64,000 nucleotides of DNA. It comes from Erythrobacter sp. SDW2 (GTDB taxonomy: Bacteria; Pseudomonadota; Alphaproteobacteria; Sphingomonadales; Sphingomonadaceae). This document shows positions 25,268-34,349 of the stretch, in pieces; within the stretch, counting starts at the first letter, position 1; the number at the start of each line of letters is the position of its first letter. The position numbers and the translations under genes are program-made. The DNA lies in NCBI RefSeq assembly GCF_021431965.1, contig NZ_CP090370.1:2294001-2358000 (forward strand). The letters run 5' to 3'. The notes under the pieces were generated by a model, which worked only from the letters and a program-made list of their open reading frames with translations, searched no databases and had not been told where the DNA came from.

Positions 25268-26638
25268 ATGAGCACTCGGGAGGAGAGCGGGGCCGAGGAC
25301 CCCATCATCGAATCGCGCAACCAGCTGGTCGCGCCGATGCAGCGTGGCGAAAAACCCAAGAGCGACTGGCGCATCGGGACCGAGCACGAGAAGCTCGTCT
25401 ACAAGCGCGAGGACCACCGCGCCCCGTCCTATGACGAGCCTTGCGGCATCCGCGACATGCTCAAGAATCTCGAGCGCTTCGGCTGGTCTCCGGTCGAGGA
25501 AGGCGGCAACGTGATCGCGCTAAAGGGCGAGGACGGCGCGGTCAGCCTCGAACCTGCCGGGCAGCTCGAACTGAGCGGGGCGCCACTCGAGAACCTGCAC
25601 CAGACCTGCAACGAGACCGGCCGCCACCTCAGTCAGGTGAAGGAAGTGGGCGAGAAGTGCGGGATCGGCTTCCTCGGGCTCGGCATGTGGCCGGACAAGA
25701 CCCGTGAGGAACTGCCGATCATGCCCAAGGGCCGCTATGACATCATGCTGCGGCACATGCCGCGCGTCGGCACCATGGGTCTCGACATGATGCTGCGGAC
25801 CTGCACCATCCAGGTCAATCTCGACTATTCATCCGAAGCCGACATGGTGAAGAAGTTCCGCACCAGTCTCGCTCTGCAACCGCTGGCGACCGCCCTGTTC
25901 GCCAATTCGCCTTTCACCGAGGGCAAGCCCAACGGTTTCCTCAGCTACCGCTCGCACATCTGGTCGGACACCGATCCGCATCGCACCGGCATGCTGCCCT
26001 TCGTGTTCGAGGACGGCTTCGGCTACGAACGCTGGACCGACTACATGCTCGATGTGCCGATGTACTTCGTTTACCGCGAAGGCAGATACATCGATGCGGC
26101 GGGCCTCAGCTTCCGCGATTTCCTCGACGGCAAGCTGTCGGTCCTGCCGTGCGAGAAGCCGACGCAGAGCGATTGGTGGGACCATCTCAGCACCGCCTTC
26201 CCTGAAGTGCGATTGAAGAGCTTCCTCGAAATGCGCGGAGCGGACGGCGGCCCCTGGAACCGCATCTGCGCCCTGCCCGCCTTCTGGGTCGGCCTGCTGT
26301 ACGACGAGGCCGCGCTCGACGCGGCATGGGAACTGGTCAAGGACTGGACGATGGAAGAGCGCGAGGCGCTGCGCAACGCGGTGCCCAAACTCGCGCTCGA
26401 TGCCCCGATCCCCGGCGGCCACAGGCTGCGCGATCTGGCGAAGGATGTTCTGAAGATCTCGCGCCAGGGCCTCGCTGCCCGCGCCCGGATCAACACCGGC
26501 GGCGACAACGAGACCGGCTTCCTCGAACCGCTCGACGAGATCGTCGCCAGCGGCAAGGTGCCGGCCCAGCGCCTGCTCGACCTCTTCCACGGCGAGTGGG
26601 GCGGAGACATCGCGCGGGTTTACGAACACAGTTTCTGA
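25268..26638 (+). CDS. gshA: Glutamate-cysteine ligase
   Basis: A 456-residue GCS2-family enzyme of the plant/alphaproteobacterial type, which joins glutamate and cysteine in the first step of glutathione synthesis. Diagnostic stretches are DWRIGTEHEKLVYK (about 33-46), VSLEPAGQLELSGAP (about 91-105), LDMMLRTCTIQVNLDYSSE (about 172-190) and PTQSDWWDHLSTAFPEVRLK. The ATG after the rsmE terminator is preferred to upstream in-frame codons. gshB is not in the window. The quinol-monooxygenase-like gene follows 30 nt downstream on the same strand. Confidence 0.95.
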   Translation: MSTREESGAEDPIIESRNQLVAPMQRGEKPKSDWRIGTEHEKLVYKREDHRAPSYDEPCGIRDMLKNLERFGWSPVEEGGNVIALKGEDGAVSLEPAGQLELSGAPLENLHQTCNETGRHLSQVKEVGEKCGIGFLGLGMWPDKTREELPIMPKGRYDIMLRHMPRVGTMGLDMMLRTCTIQVNLDYSSEADMVKKFRTSLALQPLATALFANSPFTEGKPNGFLSYRSHIWSDTDPHRTGMLPFVFEDGFGYERWTDYMLDVPMYFVYREGRYIDAAGLSFRDFLDGKLSVLPCEKPTQSDWWDHLSTAFPEVRLKSFLEMRGADGGPWNRICALPAFWVGLLYDEAALDAAWELVKDWTMEEREALRNAVPKLALDAPIPGGHRLRDLAKDVLKISRQGLAARARINTGGDNETGFLEPLDEIVASGKVPAQRLLDLFHGEWGGDIARVYEHSF

Positions 26639-26668
26639 GCGTTTGCAGTTTTGGGGGGAAGAGAACAG

Positions 26669-26977
26669 ATGATCCAGATCAACGGCACCATCCGGCTGGC
26701 CCCGGGCACGGTTGCGAACAACCCGGAGACGGTCGAAGCGATCAAGGCCATGGTTGCCGCCAGCCGCGCCGAGGACGGGTGCTACACCTACACCTTCGCG
26801 CAGGACCTGTCGGACCCCGACGTGCTGATCATCTACGAGCGCTGGCGCGACCGCGAAGCGCTGGCCGCGCATGGCGCGTCTGCGCATATGGCCGAGTTCC
26901 AGAAGGTTATGGCCGCCAACCCGCCGGTCGGGCGCGACCTGCGCATTTACGAGACCGACGACGGGGCGCCGCTCTAG
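26669..26977 (+). CDS. ABM-domain putative quinol monooxygenase
   Basis: A 102-residue antibiotic-biosynthesis-monooxygenase (ABM) domain protein resembling YgiN-type quinol monooxygenases. It is a single ferredoxin-like fold: MIQINGTIRLAPGT, ASRAEDGCYTYTFAQDL, VLIIYERWRDREALAAH and HMAEFQKVMAANPP. Relatives oxidise quinols or polycyclic aromatics with O2, or act as heme/quinone-binding proteins. It may be co-transcribed with gshA. It is convergent with the membrane methyltransferase gene, 3 nt between stops. Confidence 0.85.
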   Translation: MIQINGTIRLAPGTVANNPETVEAIKAMVAASRAEDGCYTYTFAQDLSDPDVLIIYERWRDREALAAHGASAHMAEFQKVMAANPPVGRDLRIYETDDGAPL

Positions 26978-26980
26978 CGC

Positions 26981-28348
26981 TTACTCGGCGGGTTCTGCCA
27001 GCACCGGGCGGCTTCTGCGAACCCATTTGCCGAGCCGCACCAGCGGCGCGGTGATAAGCCCGTGCTGCTCCATCCAGTCGGAATAGGCGCGGTACTTCGG
27101 ATCTTCTGCCAGCAGGTGCGCTTCCTCGGTCTTGGCGCGCCAGTAGTAGATGCCGCTAACGACCGCGAGGAAGAAGCTGTTGCGGATTACGTCGACCAAG
27201 CTGCCATCGGGCCCGACCATGAAAGGCAGGACGGAAAGCCACCAGAACAGGTTCTTGGAGACATAGGCCGGGTGCCGGGTGAAACGATACGGCCCGTTCG
27301 TCAGCACCCCGCGATAGGTCAGGTTGGAGAAGCGGATGCCGAAAGCAACCGTGGCCCAGGCATAAATCGCCGTCAGGAACACCAGCACTGCGCCCCACAG
27401 GCTCAGCAGGACCGGATTGGCTTCGAACCAGTGCACCCAGCCGGGCGTGTGGACCTCGTACGCCAGCAGCCCGTCGCCGCCCATGAAGCCGAATACGAAG
27501 GGCGGATAGCATAGCAGCGCCGCGACCCAGCCGCCGAGGAAGGGATTGCCGCTGCGGATATGCGCATCGAGCGGGCGGAACGTGACGAGATAACCCACCG
27601 TGCCGATCTGCACATCGACCAGGAACAGCAGGGTGATGAGGAACCAGGCAAACTGCGCCGGGTTCTGCCCGAACGCGACAAGGTCTGCCTCGACCACTTG
27701 CTGGAACCCGCCCGGCAGAATCGAGATCATGAAGGCACCGAAGAAGCCCTTGATGATCCATGCCCGCCAGTGCTTCTTGACCTCGTCAATCTCATACGGC
27801 TCGCGACCCAGCAGCATGGCGCCGAAATGCCAGCAATGGTCGCGCGGCTCCACCATCCGTCGATCGAGCCACAGCATGTAGGGAACCGACAGCACGAGCA
27901 TCGGTACGAGCGCCACGCCCAGCACCTTCATCGCGAACAGGTACTGCCCGTCCCAATACCATCGCCCTAGGCAATAGAGGCCGGCGATGATCGCCCAGGT
28001 CGCCCACAGACCGGTGATCTTCGTGGTGGAAATTGCGCCGGTCTCAATGGCCGGGCGCGGATTGCTCCAGTCGATCCCGGTCGAAGGGCGCATGTGGACC
28101 TTGTCCACCAGCAGCGACCAGACGATCATCGGTCCGGCGGTGAACAGCATTGCTGCCAGCGAAGCAAAGGGTCCGGACAGTGGAGCACGCGGGCCGCCGA
28201 TATCGAGCGCATCGGCGATCGGCGCATAGTTGCGGCAAAACAGGATCCACGCGGCCAGACCCAGCAGGCCGGCAAAGCCGACACCGGAAGAAACATCACT
28301 CCGGGGTAGCTGCGGGGAATCCACGGCAGGGCGAGACGTTGCGCGCAT
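26981..28348 (-). CDS. Isoprenylcysteine/phospholipid methyltransferase-like membrane protein
   Basis: A 455-residue polytopic membrane protein with about 9-10 hydrophobic segments. The C terminus holds the ICMT/PEMT-type SAM-binding signature GPYRFTRHPAYVSKNLFWW (about 365-383) and AKTEEAHLLAEDPKYRAYSDW near residue 425, where RHP and the EE pair contact SAM in known family members. The N-terminal half (DUF1295-like helices) is longer than in minimal ICMTs. The substrate is unknown; lipid or prenyl-cysteine methylation is family inference. It lies downstream of bamB on the same strand. Confidence 0.78.
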   Translation of the reverse strand: MRATSRPAVDSPQLPRSDVSSGVGFAGLLGLAAWILFCRNYAPIADALDIGGPRAPLSGPFASLAAMLFTAGPMIVWSLLVDKVHMRPSTGIDWSNPRPAIETGAISTTKITGLWATWAIIAGLYCLGRWYWDGQYLFAMKVLGVALVPMLVLSVPYMLWLDRRMVEPRDHCWHFGAMLLGREPYEIDEVKKHWRAWIIKGFFGAFMISILPGGFQQVVEADLVAFGQNPAQFAWFLITLLFLVDVQIGTVGYLVTFRPLDAHIRSGNPFLGGWVAALLCYPPFVFGFMGGDGLLAYEVHTPGWVHWFEANPVLLSLWGAVLVFLTAIYAWATVAFGIRFSNLTYRGVLTNGPYRFTRHPAYVSKNLFWWLSVLPFMVGPDGSLVDVIRNSFFLAVVSGIYYWRAKTEEAHLLAEDPKYRAYSDWMEQHGLITAPLVRLGKWVRRSRPVLAEPAE

Positions 28349-28396
28349 GGTATTGCCTTACCCGCAAAGGGTTAAGGCCGTCCCAAAAGCATTCGC

Positions 28397-28425
28397 CCCG
28401 GTACCGCTTTGGAGCGGCCCGGTGC
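28397..28425 (-). terminator. Possible terminator after bamB
   Basis: CCGCT-TTGG-AGCGG (28404-28417), with partial flanking pairing of CCGG, lies 26-54 nt downstream of the bamB stop. On the minus strand a TGCTTTT tract follows. The match is weak. Confidence 0.35.
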
Positions 28426-28450
28426 GAAAAGGTTAATTCGTTCCTTCGGC

Positions 28451-29812
28451 TTAGCGGAACGCGTGCAGTTCGCCACTGTCGTCGAGCACATAGAGCGTGT
28501 TGTTCGCAACGATCGGCGGCACGCTGACCGGCTGCTTGAGGTCGGTAAACAGCTGCGCGCTGCCTTCGCCCACGCTCAGGCGCCAGATCTCACCTTCGCT
28601 GCTGGCGACATAGAGCGAATTGCCGGCCAGCACGGGGCCGGTCCAGAAGATCGGGCCCTGCTTGTCCTTCACGTCGCGCCATCGCGGCAATTCGGTCATC
28701 CATCGGACCTTGCCGCTCGATCGTGCAATGGCGAGCATCTTGGCATCGTCGGTCAGGGTGAATATCCACTCGCCGGCAATGGCGGGGGTGGAAATGCCGG
28801 CCAGGCTCAGTTCCCAGATGCGCTGGCCGGTGACCAGTTCATAGGCCGCCATGCGCCCGCCCTGGCCCAGCGCATAAACGCGGCCTGAATCGATGATCGG
28901 GTCGGCATCGATGTCGGTCAAAGAGCCGACCGCCGTGCTGATCGAAGTTCGCGCCAAAGCATCGGACCACAGGGTGATCCCGTTCTCGTAGCGATAGGCC
29001 ACCAGCTCGCCCGAGCTGTAGCCTGCGACAATCGAGCCCTGCCCGGCCGCGGGCGAAGCGACGCCGAACACGCCGGCTTTGCCCGATGCACCCGATTCCT
29101 GCCACGCCACGCTGCCATCACTGGCTCGCAAGGCGATAATCTGGTTATCCTGCGTCATCACGATGACCAGGTTGAAAGCGAGCGTCGGCGCATCGCGCAG
29201 CGGCCCGGCGGGCTTGACCTTCCAGATCTCGGCCCCGGTATCGGCATCGAGAGCGACCACCTCGCCGACGCCATTGGTGGCGAAAACCCGGCCGCCCGAG
29301 TAACTAACCCCGCCGCCGAAGGCCGAACTGCGCGAACCCTTGTCGACTTCGATCTGGTGGCTCCAGACCTTGGCACCGCTGGCCGCGTCGAGAGCATTCA
29401 CAGTGCCTTCGGTGTCGACCACGAACAGCTTGCCGCTGCCCACCACAGGTGCGGCGCCAAAGCGCGCCCGTTTGCTGGCGCCGGCAATGCGGGCCGACCA
29501 GGCTTTCGAAGGGTTGTCAGCCAGCGCGAGGTGGCCATAGCTCTTGCTCGGCGTCCCGCTGGCCATCGCCCAGTCGGCATTGACCTGCTGCGGCGGCAGC
29601 ACGACGGCGATCCCGGCCAGTGCGGGATCGATCGACGCACCGGTCTCGATCTTCGACAACACCGGCTCGCGAATGCCCAGCGTCGGGGTCTTCTTGGGAC
29701 CGTCGCCACCGCCGAACAGACCGCCGGAGCAACCGGCCACGCTGGTGGCCAGCACGGCTGCGGTCGCTGCCTTGAAAGCCCAACCGTTTCGCGAGAAATG
29801 CATCAATCCCAT
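28451..29812 (-). CDS. bamB: Outer membrane assembly lipoprotein BamB
   Basis: A 453-residue PQQ-like beta-propeller lipoprotein of the BAM complex, which inserts beta-barrel proteins in the outer membrane. The signal peptide ends in a lipobox (ATSVAGC, Cys28). Propeller blades are marked by repeats such as VDTEGTVNALDAASGAKVW, ATNGVGEVVALDADTGAEIW, DNQIIALRASDGSVAW, AYELVTGQRIWELSLAG and LYVLDDSGELHAFR. It follows the TPR gene by 39 nt, as in many alphaproteobacteria. The der GTPase gene often found after this pair is not here. Confidence 0.92.
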   Translation of the reverse strand: MGLMHFSRNGWAFKAATAAVLATSVAGCSGGLFGGGDGPKKTPTLGIREPVLSKIETGASIDPALAGIAVVLPPQQVNADWAMASGTPSKSYGHLALADNPSKAWSARIAGASKRARFGAAPVVGSGKLFVVDTEGTVNALDAASGAKVWSHQIEVDKGSRSSAFGGGVSYSGGRVFATNGVGEVVALDADTGAEIWKVKPAGPLRDAPTLAFNLVIVMTQDNQIIALRASDGSVAWQESGASGKAGVFGVASPAAGQGSIVAGYSSGELVAYRYENGITLWSDALARTSISTAVGSLTDIDADPIIDSGRVYALGQGGRMAAYELVTGQRIWELSLAGISTPAIAGEWIFTLTDDAKMLAIARSSGKVRWMTELPRWRDVKDKQGPIFWTGPVLAGNSLYVASSEGEIWRLSVGEGSAQLFTDLKQPVSVPPIVANNTLYVLDDSGELHAFR

Positions 29813-29851
29813 CCGTTCTGTGTCCTCTGTCCGCAGAGTCCGTCCAATGAC

Positions 29852-30637
29852 CTATTCGGCCTTGGTCGAGGTCGCGTTCTTGTCGGCGTTCACTTCGTCG
29901 AGCACCTTGTCGACGTCTTCGATTGCATCGATGCCGAGCAGACCGGCCATCTGTCGTGCGCGCGACCGCAGGGTTTCCGGCACATCTTCATCCTTTGAAA
30001 TCTGGCTGAAGAGTGTGCCGGCCTCGTTCTTCTTGTTCTGGTCCAGATAGGCCATGGCCACCAGTTCACCGGCCCGGCCGAAGAAGGCATTGTCGGGAAC
30101 CGCAAGGGCCTTCAGTCGGCTCACCACTTCCTCGGGCTGCATCGTATCGTATTGCGCCTCTACCTGGCGGATCAGCGCAAGGTCGCGATAGGCCTGCGGG
30201 GCTTCGCTGTCGGTCGCCAGCTGGCCGAACATCTTGGCCGCGCCCGGCTTGTCGCCCTGCTGCATCAACACCGCGCCTTGCAGCATCAGCGCCGAAGCGC
30301 GGGTGCCGACATTGTCGCCCTTGGCCAGCTCGGCAAGCGTCTCGCCGCCGGACCCGAGATTGCCGGCTGCGATCTGGTCCATGGCCGAAACGAGCTTCTC
30401 CGACGAAGCCTCCATCGCAGCTTCCTGGCGGCCATCCCACCACAGGTAGCCGCCAAAGGCAGCCAACCCGCCGATCACCAGGCCGAGCAGCGGGCGACCG
30501 TATTTCTGGCCGAACTCGGCCATTTCGTCCTGCCGCACGGCCTCGTCGACTTCGCGCAGCAGCGCTTCGTCCTGGGCAGCGGCGATCTTGGCCTTCTTGT
30601 CGTCTTTGTCGGAGGAATTGCTGGGTGTCAGGGCCAC
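29852..30637 (-). CDS. YfgM-like TPR membrane protein
   Basis: A 261-residue tetratricopeptide protein. A charged cytoplasmic N terminus (about 1-48) is followed by one transmembrane helix (LLGLVIGGLAAFGGYLWW, about 50-67) and a periplasmic TPR domain with helix pairs such as ASALMLQGAVLMQQGDKPGAAKMFGQL. It resembles YfgM of E. coli, a SecYEG-associated chaperone-like protein encoded next to bamB. The same neighbourhood occurs here, which supports a role in envelope protein delivery. It is the first gene of the TPR-bamB unit. Confidence 0.87.
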   Translation of the reverse strand: MALTPSNSSDKDDKKAKIAAAQDEALLREVDEAVRQDEMAEFGQKYGRPLLGLVIGGLAAFGGYLWWDGRQEAAMEASSEKLVSAMDQIAAGNLGSGGETLAELAKGDNVGTRASALMLQGAVLMQQGDKPGAAKMFGQLATDSEAPQAYRDLALIRQVEAQYDTMQPEEVVSRLKALAVPDNAFFGRAGELVAMAYLDQNKKNEAGTLFSQISKDEDVPETLRSRARQMAGLLGIDAIEDVDKVLDEVNADKNATSTKAE

Positions 30638-30745
30638 GGAGGCGCATCTTTCTTGTCGTGGATACTCGGGTGTGCGGGTCTTTAGGGTTGGCTGGATGCC
30701 AAATCAACACAAGCTGGCGTGAACGGGAGGTGAAGTTGTGGACCC

Positions 30746-31897
30746 TTAGCCGGGGAGAGCTCTGCCGATGGCACCGCCATAGAGCCGCCGATAGGCCGCG
30801 ATCATGGCGCTTTCGTCGTAACGCGCGCGGGCCAGCAACCGGTTCGCCGCGCCGATGGCGACACGGCGGTCGGGATCAGCGGCAAGCGAAAGCAGCGCCT
30901 GCTCCAATGCGGCCTCGTCACCAGGCTGGCTGACAAGCGCGGTGTTTTCCTCTGCCACCATGTTGGCAATGTCCCCGACGGCTGGGGCCACCACGGGGAG
31001 GCCCGCCGCCATCGCTTCAACCACGGATATGGGAAACTGCTCCGAATTGCTCGACAGCGCAAAGATGTCGAACAGGCCGACATAGCGCGACGGGTTGGGC
31101 GCAAAACCGGGCAGCAACACGCGAGCGGCGATGCCCAATCGCCCAGCCTCTGCCCTGATCGTCGCTTCCTCCGGACCTTCGCCGACGATCACCAGTTTCC
31201 ACGGCTCCGGCATGGCAGCAAAAGCTCGGACCAGCCGGGGCAGGTTCTTGACCGGGCGCAGTCCTGCCAGCGTGCCGACCCACAGCTCGCCATCGCCCTT
31301 TTTCAGTCCCGGCAAGGCGTTGCGCGCCGGAGTCTTGGCGAAAGCCATGGTGTCGATGCCGTTGGGGATATTTGCGACCCGTCCAAAGGGCTGCTCCCAC
31401 ACCTCCAGAGCAATCGCCTCCAGCGTCTGCGACGGCACCACCAGCCGGTGGGTCTTGCCCAGCGCCAGCTTGTGATAGAGGTTGCGGCTGGGCTTTAGCC
31501 CAAACTGTTCGTCCTCGTTGAAGCCGTCGGAATGGTGTACCAGCGGCGGCAAGTCCAGCGGCCCGCTGAACAGCGTATGCGCCATCACGGCATCCATCGC
31601 GCCCCAGTTGTAGGTCAGGACGAGGTCATAACCCTTCATCGCCTGGGCAAGGCGATGGAGCCGCCACGGCCATGGCTTGCCCTGAAGCGAGGGGAAACCG
31701 TCCGGAAAGCGAACCCGCGCGCTCTTGGCAATGTGCTGGGCCGCACCGGTCGCGCCGGGAACGCCGGAAACGATGCTGTGCTCCACTCCCGGGCCGAAAG
31801 CGTTGATCAGCTGCACGCAGCGCAGCTCCTTGCCGCCTGCGGAAAAGGTCGAATGCAGATGCAGGAAGCGGACCGGGTCCGCCTTTGTCTGCTTCAT
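30746..31897 (-). CDS. Glycosyltransferase family 4 protein
   Basis: A 383-residue GT-B fold glycosyltransferase. The N-terminal domain begins RFLHLHSTFSAGGKELRCVQLI, the usual glycine-rich acceptor-side loop. The C-terminal donor-binding domain includes VGTLAGLRPVKNLPRLVRAF, KLVIVGEGPEEATIRAEA, DIFALSSNSEQFPISVVEAMAAGLPVVAP (the E-x7-E like segment) and GDIANMV. It probably adds a sugar to a surface glycan from a nucleotide-sugar donor. Its start overlaps the upstream alpha/beta hydrolase stop (ATGA), so the two are coupled. Donor and acceptor are unknown. Confidence 0.88.
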   Translation of the reverse strand: MKQTKADPVRFLHLHSTFSAGGKELRCVQLINAFGPGVEHSIVSGVPGATGAAQHIAKSARVRFPDGFPSLQGKPWPWRLHRLAQAMKGYDLVLTYNWGAMDAVMAHTLFSGPLDLPPLVHHSDGFNEDEQFGLKPSRNLYHKLALGKTHRLVVPSQTLEAIALEVWEQPFGRVANIPNGIDTMAFAKTPARNALPGLKKGDGELWVGTLAGLRPVKNLPRLVRAFAAMPEPWKLVIVGEGPEEATIRAEAGRLGIAARVLLPGFAPNPSRYVGLFDIFALSSNSEQFPISVVEAMAAGLPVVAPAVGDIANMVAEENTALVSQPGDEAALEQALLSLAADPDRRVAIGAANRLLARARYDESAMIAAYRRLYGGAIGRALPG

Positions 31898-32793
31898 GGC
31901 ACATGGCCCAGCAACCGGTCGATGGCGACCAGCACATCGGGCTCACTCAGGAGCGGCGCATGGCCGGTGTCGGCTACGGTAACCAGCACGAGCTGCTTGT
32001 TCCGCGCCTGCATTTGCATGGCGGTAGCGGGCGAGAGAATGTTCGACTGCGCCCCCCTCACCAACACCACCGGCGCAGTCGCCAGCGCTTCGAAGGCGAG
32101 CCACATGTCGGGTGGCGCAGCATTGCTGGGCGCAGCGCTGAAGGGCTCGGCAATGGCCATGTCGTAGTCGAACACGATGCGCCCGCCCTGCCCCAGCACC
32201 ATCACCCGCTTGGCCATGGCCAGCCAATCCTCGATCCCGAAAGTCGGGTGAGCGCTGCCATGTACATCCTTGAGCGCGCGGGCAGCATGCATCCAGGTCT
32301 GGAAACTGCGCCCCTGCCCGACATAGCCACGGATCGCTTCCAAACCATCCTCGTCGATCACCGGACCGATATCGTTGAGCACCGCGCCAACGATCCGTCC
32401 GGGCCTGGTCGCGGCAAGCAACATGGTCATCAAACCGCCCAGCGAAGTGCCGATCGCGACGAACTGCTCGATCCCTTGCTCGGCCAGCAACAGCTCGACA
32501 TCCGCAGCATATTGCACCGGGTTGTACGTGCTGCTGTCCTTGGCATAGTCGCTGCGGCCCCGCCCGCGCATTTCCGGCACGATTACCCTGCGCGACGGTG
32601 CAATCCGCTCGGCCAGTTCGGCAAAATCGCGCGCATTGCGGGTGAGGCCGTGCAGGCACAACACCGGTGCCTTGTTCGCATCGCCGGGGTAATCGCGATA
32701 ATGCAGCTTGAGCCCGTCGGCGCTCTGCCAGTGGCGATGGGCCCAGGCGCGTTCGGTGTCGGTCGGGTCGGTCAACGGCGGTGGCTCTCGCAA
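31894..32793 (-). CDS. Alpha/beta hydrolase
   Basis: A 299-residue alpha/beta-hydrolase. The oxyanion region is CLHGLTRNARDF (about 46-57), the nucleophile elbow GTSLGG (about 114-119, Ser116), and the catalytic His lies in VADTGHAPLLSEPD near the C terminus; VPEMRGRGRSDYA is a family-typical strand. No signal peptide. The substrate is unknown (ester, lactone or C-C bond). It is first in a two-gene unit with the GT4 glycosyltransferase and divergent from selO. Confidence 0.88.
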   Translation of the reverse strand: MREPPPLTDPTDTERAWAHRHWQSADGLKLHYRDYPGDANKAPVLCLHGLTRNARDFAELAERIAPSRRVIVPEMRGRGRSDYAKDSSTYNPVQYAADVELLLAEQGIEQFVAIGTSLGGLMTMLLAATRPGRIVGAVLNDIGPVIDEDGLEAIRGYVGQGRSFQTWMHAARALKDVHGSAHPTFGIEDWLAMAKRVMVLGQGGRIVFDYDMAIAEPFSAAPSNAAPPDMWLAFEALATAPVVLVRGAQSNILSPATAMQMQARNKQLVLVTVADTGHAPLLSEPDVLVAIDRLLGHVP

Positions 32794-32845
32794 GGTTCGG
32801 CAGGTTCCGCTTGTGAAGCGGTGCGCTTGGCCCCACTTACGCTTT

Positions 32846-34267
32846 ATGCGCTCCGAACCGCAAGCCGCGAGCTATCGCCCTGACCCAGCGATAGAAGATA
32901 TTGCACCCTGGCTCGCCGATCCGGTCAAACCGGCAGATTTCCCGCAGGCAACCCTGCGCTTCCGCAACGACCGACATGCTGCGACCGTCGGGCTCGACAA
33001 GCTCTCTGACGAGGAGTGGACCAGCCACTTCGCCCGCTTCGATCCCCTGCCCGGCAACTTGCCCCAGCCGCTGGCGCTGCGGTATCACGGACACCAGTTC
33101 CGCGTGTACAATCCCGACATCGGCGACGGGCGCGGGTTCCTTTTCGCGCAGCTGCGCGACAGCGCGGATCGCTTGCTCGATCTCGGCACCAAGGGGTCGG
33201 GCACCACACCCTACAGCCGCACCGCCGACGGGCGGCTGACGCTCAAAGGTGCGGTGCGCGAAATCCTCGCCACCGAATTCCTCGAAGCACTGGGCGTGAA
33301 CACTTCCAAGACATTCTCCGTCATCGAGACCGGCGAGGAACTGGAGCGCGGAGACGAGCCCTCGCCTACCCGCTCGGCCGTGATGGTCCGTCTTAGCCAT
33401 TCGCACATCCGCATCGGCAGCTTCCAGCGGCTGCTGGTGCTGGAGGAGCCGGGGCACATGGCCGCGCTGGTGGATTATTGCCTCGCCCGTTACCCCGGCC
33501 CGCCCCCGCCTGACGATGCGCCCGGTCGCGATGAGCCGGCCGTGAAATTGCTCCACCAGGTGGTCGAGCGGATGGCCGACCTTGCCGCCAGCTACATGGT
33601 CAGCGGCTTCGTCCACGGGGTGCTCAACACCGACAACATGAATGTGACCGGGGAAAGCTTCGACTACGGCCCATGGCGCTGGCTGCCCAGGTGGGAGCCG
33701 GGCTTCACCGCGGCCTATTTCGATCACTCCGGCCTCTATGCTTTCGGTCGCCAACCCGAAGCGCTGCATTGGAACTGCGGCCAGCTGGCTATCGCGCTAA
33801 GAGCGCTGGCCGAGGCCGAGCCGCTGATCGCGGCCATGAACCGTTTCGGACCGCTCTACGCCCAGGCCATTGCGCGCCGCTGGTGCTGGCGACTGGGTGT
33901 GGAATCGCGGGGCCTTGAGGCTGACAGCGCGCTTGTTGCGGCGTGCGAACGCGAATTGCGCGATGGCGCATGGCAGCCCGATGCGTTCTTCCATGCCCAT
34001 CGTGGAGGGCGCGGCGAATTGGCTGCCCTGGCAAATTACACCCCCGTCGAAGGCGCGCTCGACCACCCCTATTGGCATGAAGGCGCGCCCGAAAGCATGC
34101 TGATCGACGAGGTCGAAGCGCTGTGGTCGGCCATTGCCGATGGCGACGATTGGCAACCCCTTGAAGACAAGGTCGCCTGCCTCCGCCGCGCCGGCAAGGC
34201 ACATGGCGAGCTGCTGCCACCGCCGGGTCATGTAAAATACGCTTACACTTCGTCTCCCCCGAATTGA
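32846..34267 (+). CDS. selO: SelO/YdiU family protein adenylyltransferase
   Basis: A 473-residue pseudokinase-fold AMPylase, close to the length of E. coli YdiU. SelO transfers AMP to Ser/Thr/Tyr of target proteins and supports the oxidative-stress response. Diagnostic stretches are LALRYHGHQFRVYNPDIGDG (about 72-91), LDLGTKGSGTTPYSRTADGR, LKGAVREILATEFLEALGV, HGVLNTDNMNVTGESFDYGP (catalytic and metal-binding Asn/Asp) and FDHSGLYAFGRQPEALHWN. The C-terminal selenocysteine of animal SelO is absent. The chosen ATG gives MRSEPQAASYRPD; upstream in-frame codons overlap the divergent hydrolase gene. Confidence 0.93.
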   Translation: MRSEPQAASYRPDPAIEDIAPWLADPVKPADFPQATLRFRNDRHAATVGLDKLSDEEWTSHFARFDPLPGNLPQPLALRYHGHQFRVYNPDIGDGRGFLFAQLRDSADRLLDLGTKGSGTTPYSRTADGRLTLKGAVREILATEFLEALGVNTSKTFSVIETGEELERGDEPSPTRSAVMVRLSHSHIRIGSFQRLLVLEEPGHMAALVDYCLARYPGPPPPDDAPGRDEPAVKLLHQVVERMADLAASYMVSGFVHGVLNTDNMNVTGESFDYGPWRWLPRWEPGFTAAYFDHSGLYAFGRQPEALHWNCGQLAIALRALAEAEPLIAAMNRFGPLYAQAIARRWCWRLGVESRGLEADSALVAACERELRDGAWQPDAFFHAHRGGRGELAALANYTPVEGALDHPYWHEGAPESMLIDEVEALWSAIADGDDWQPLEDKVACLRRAGKAHGELLPPPGHVKYAYTSSPPN

Positions 34268-34349
34268 CGCATAGTCCTATTCCGCTAGATACCCCGCCAG
34301 GCCGCACGGAGGGGTCGCACCTTCCCGTCCAGAGATCGAACGCAAAACC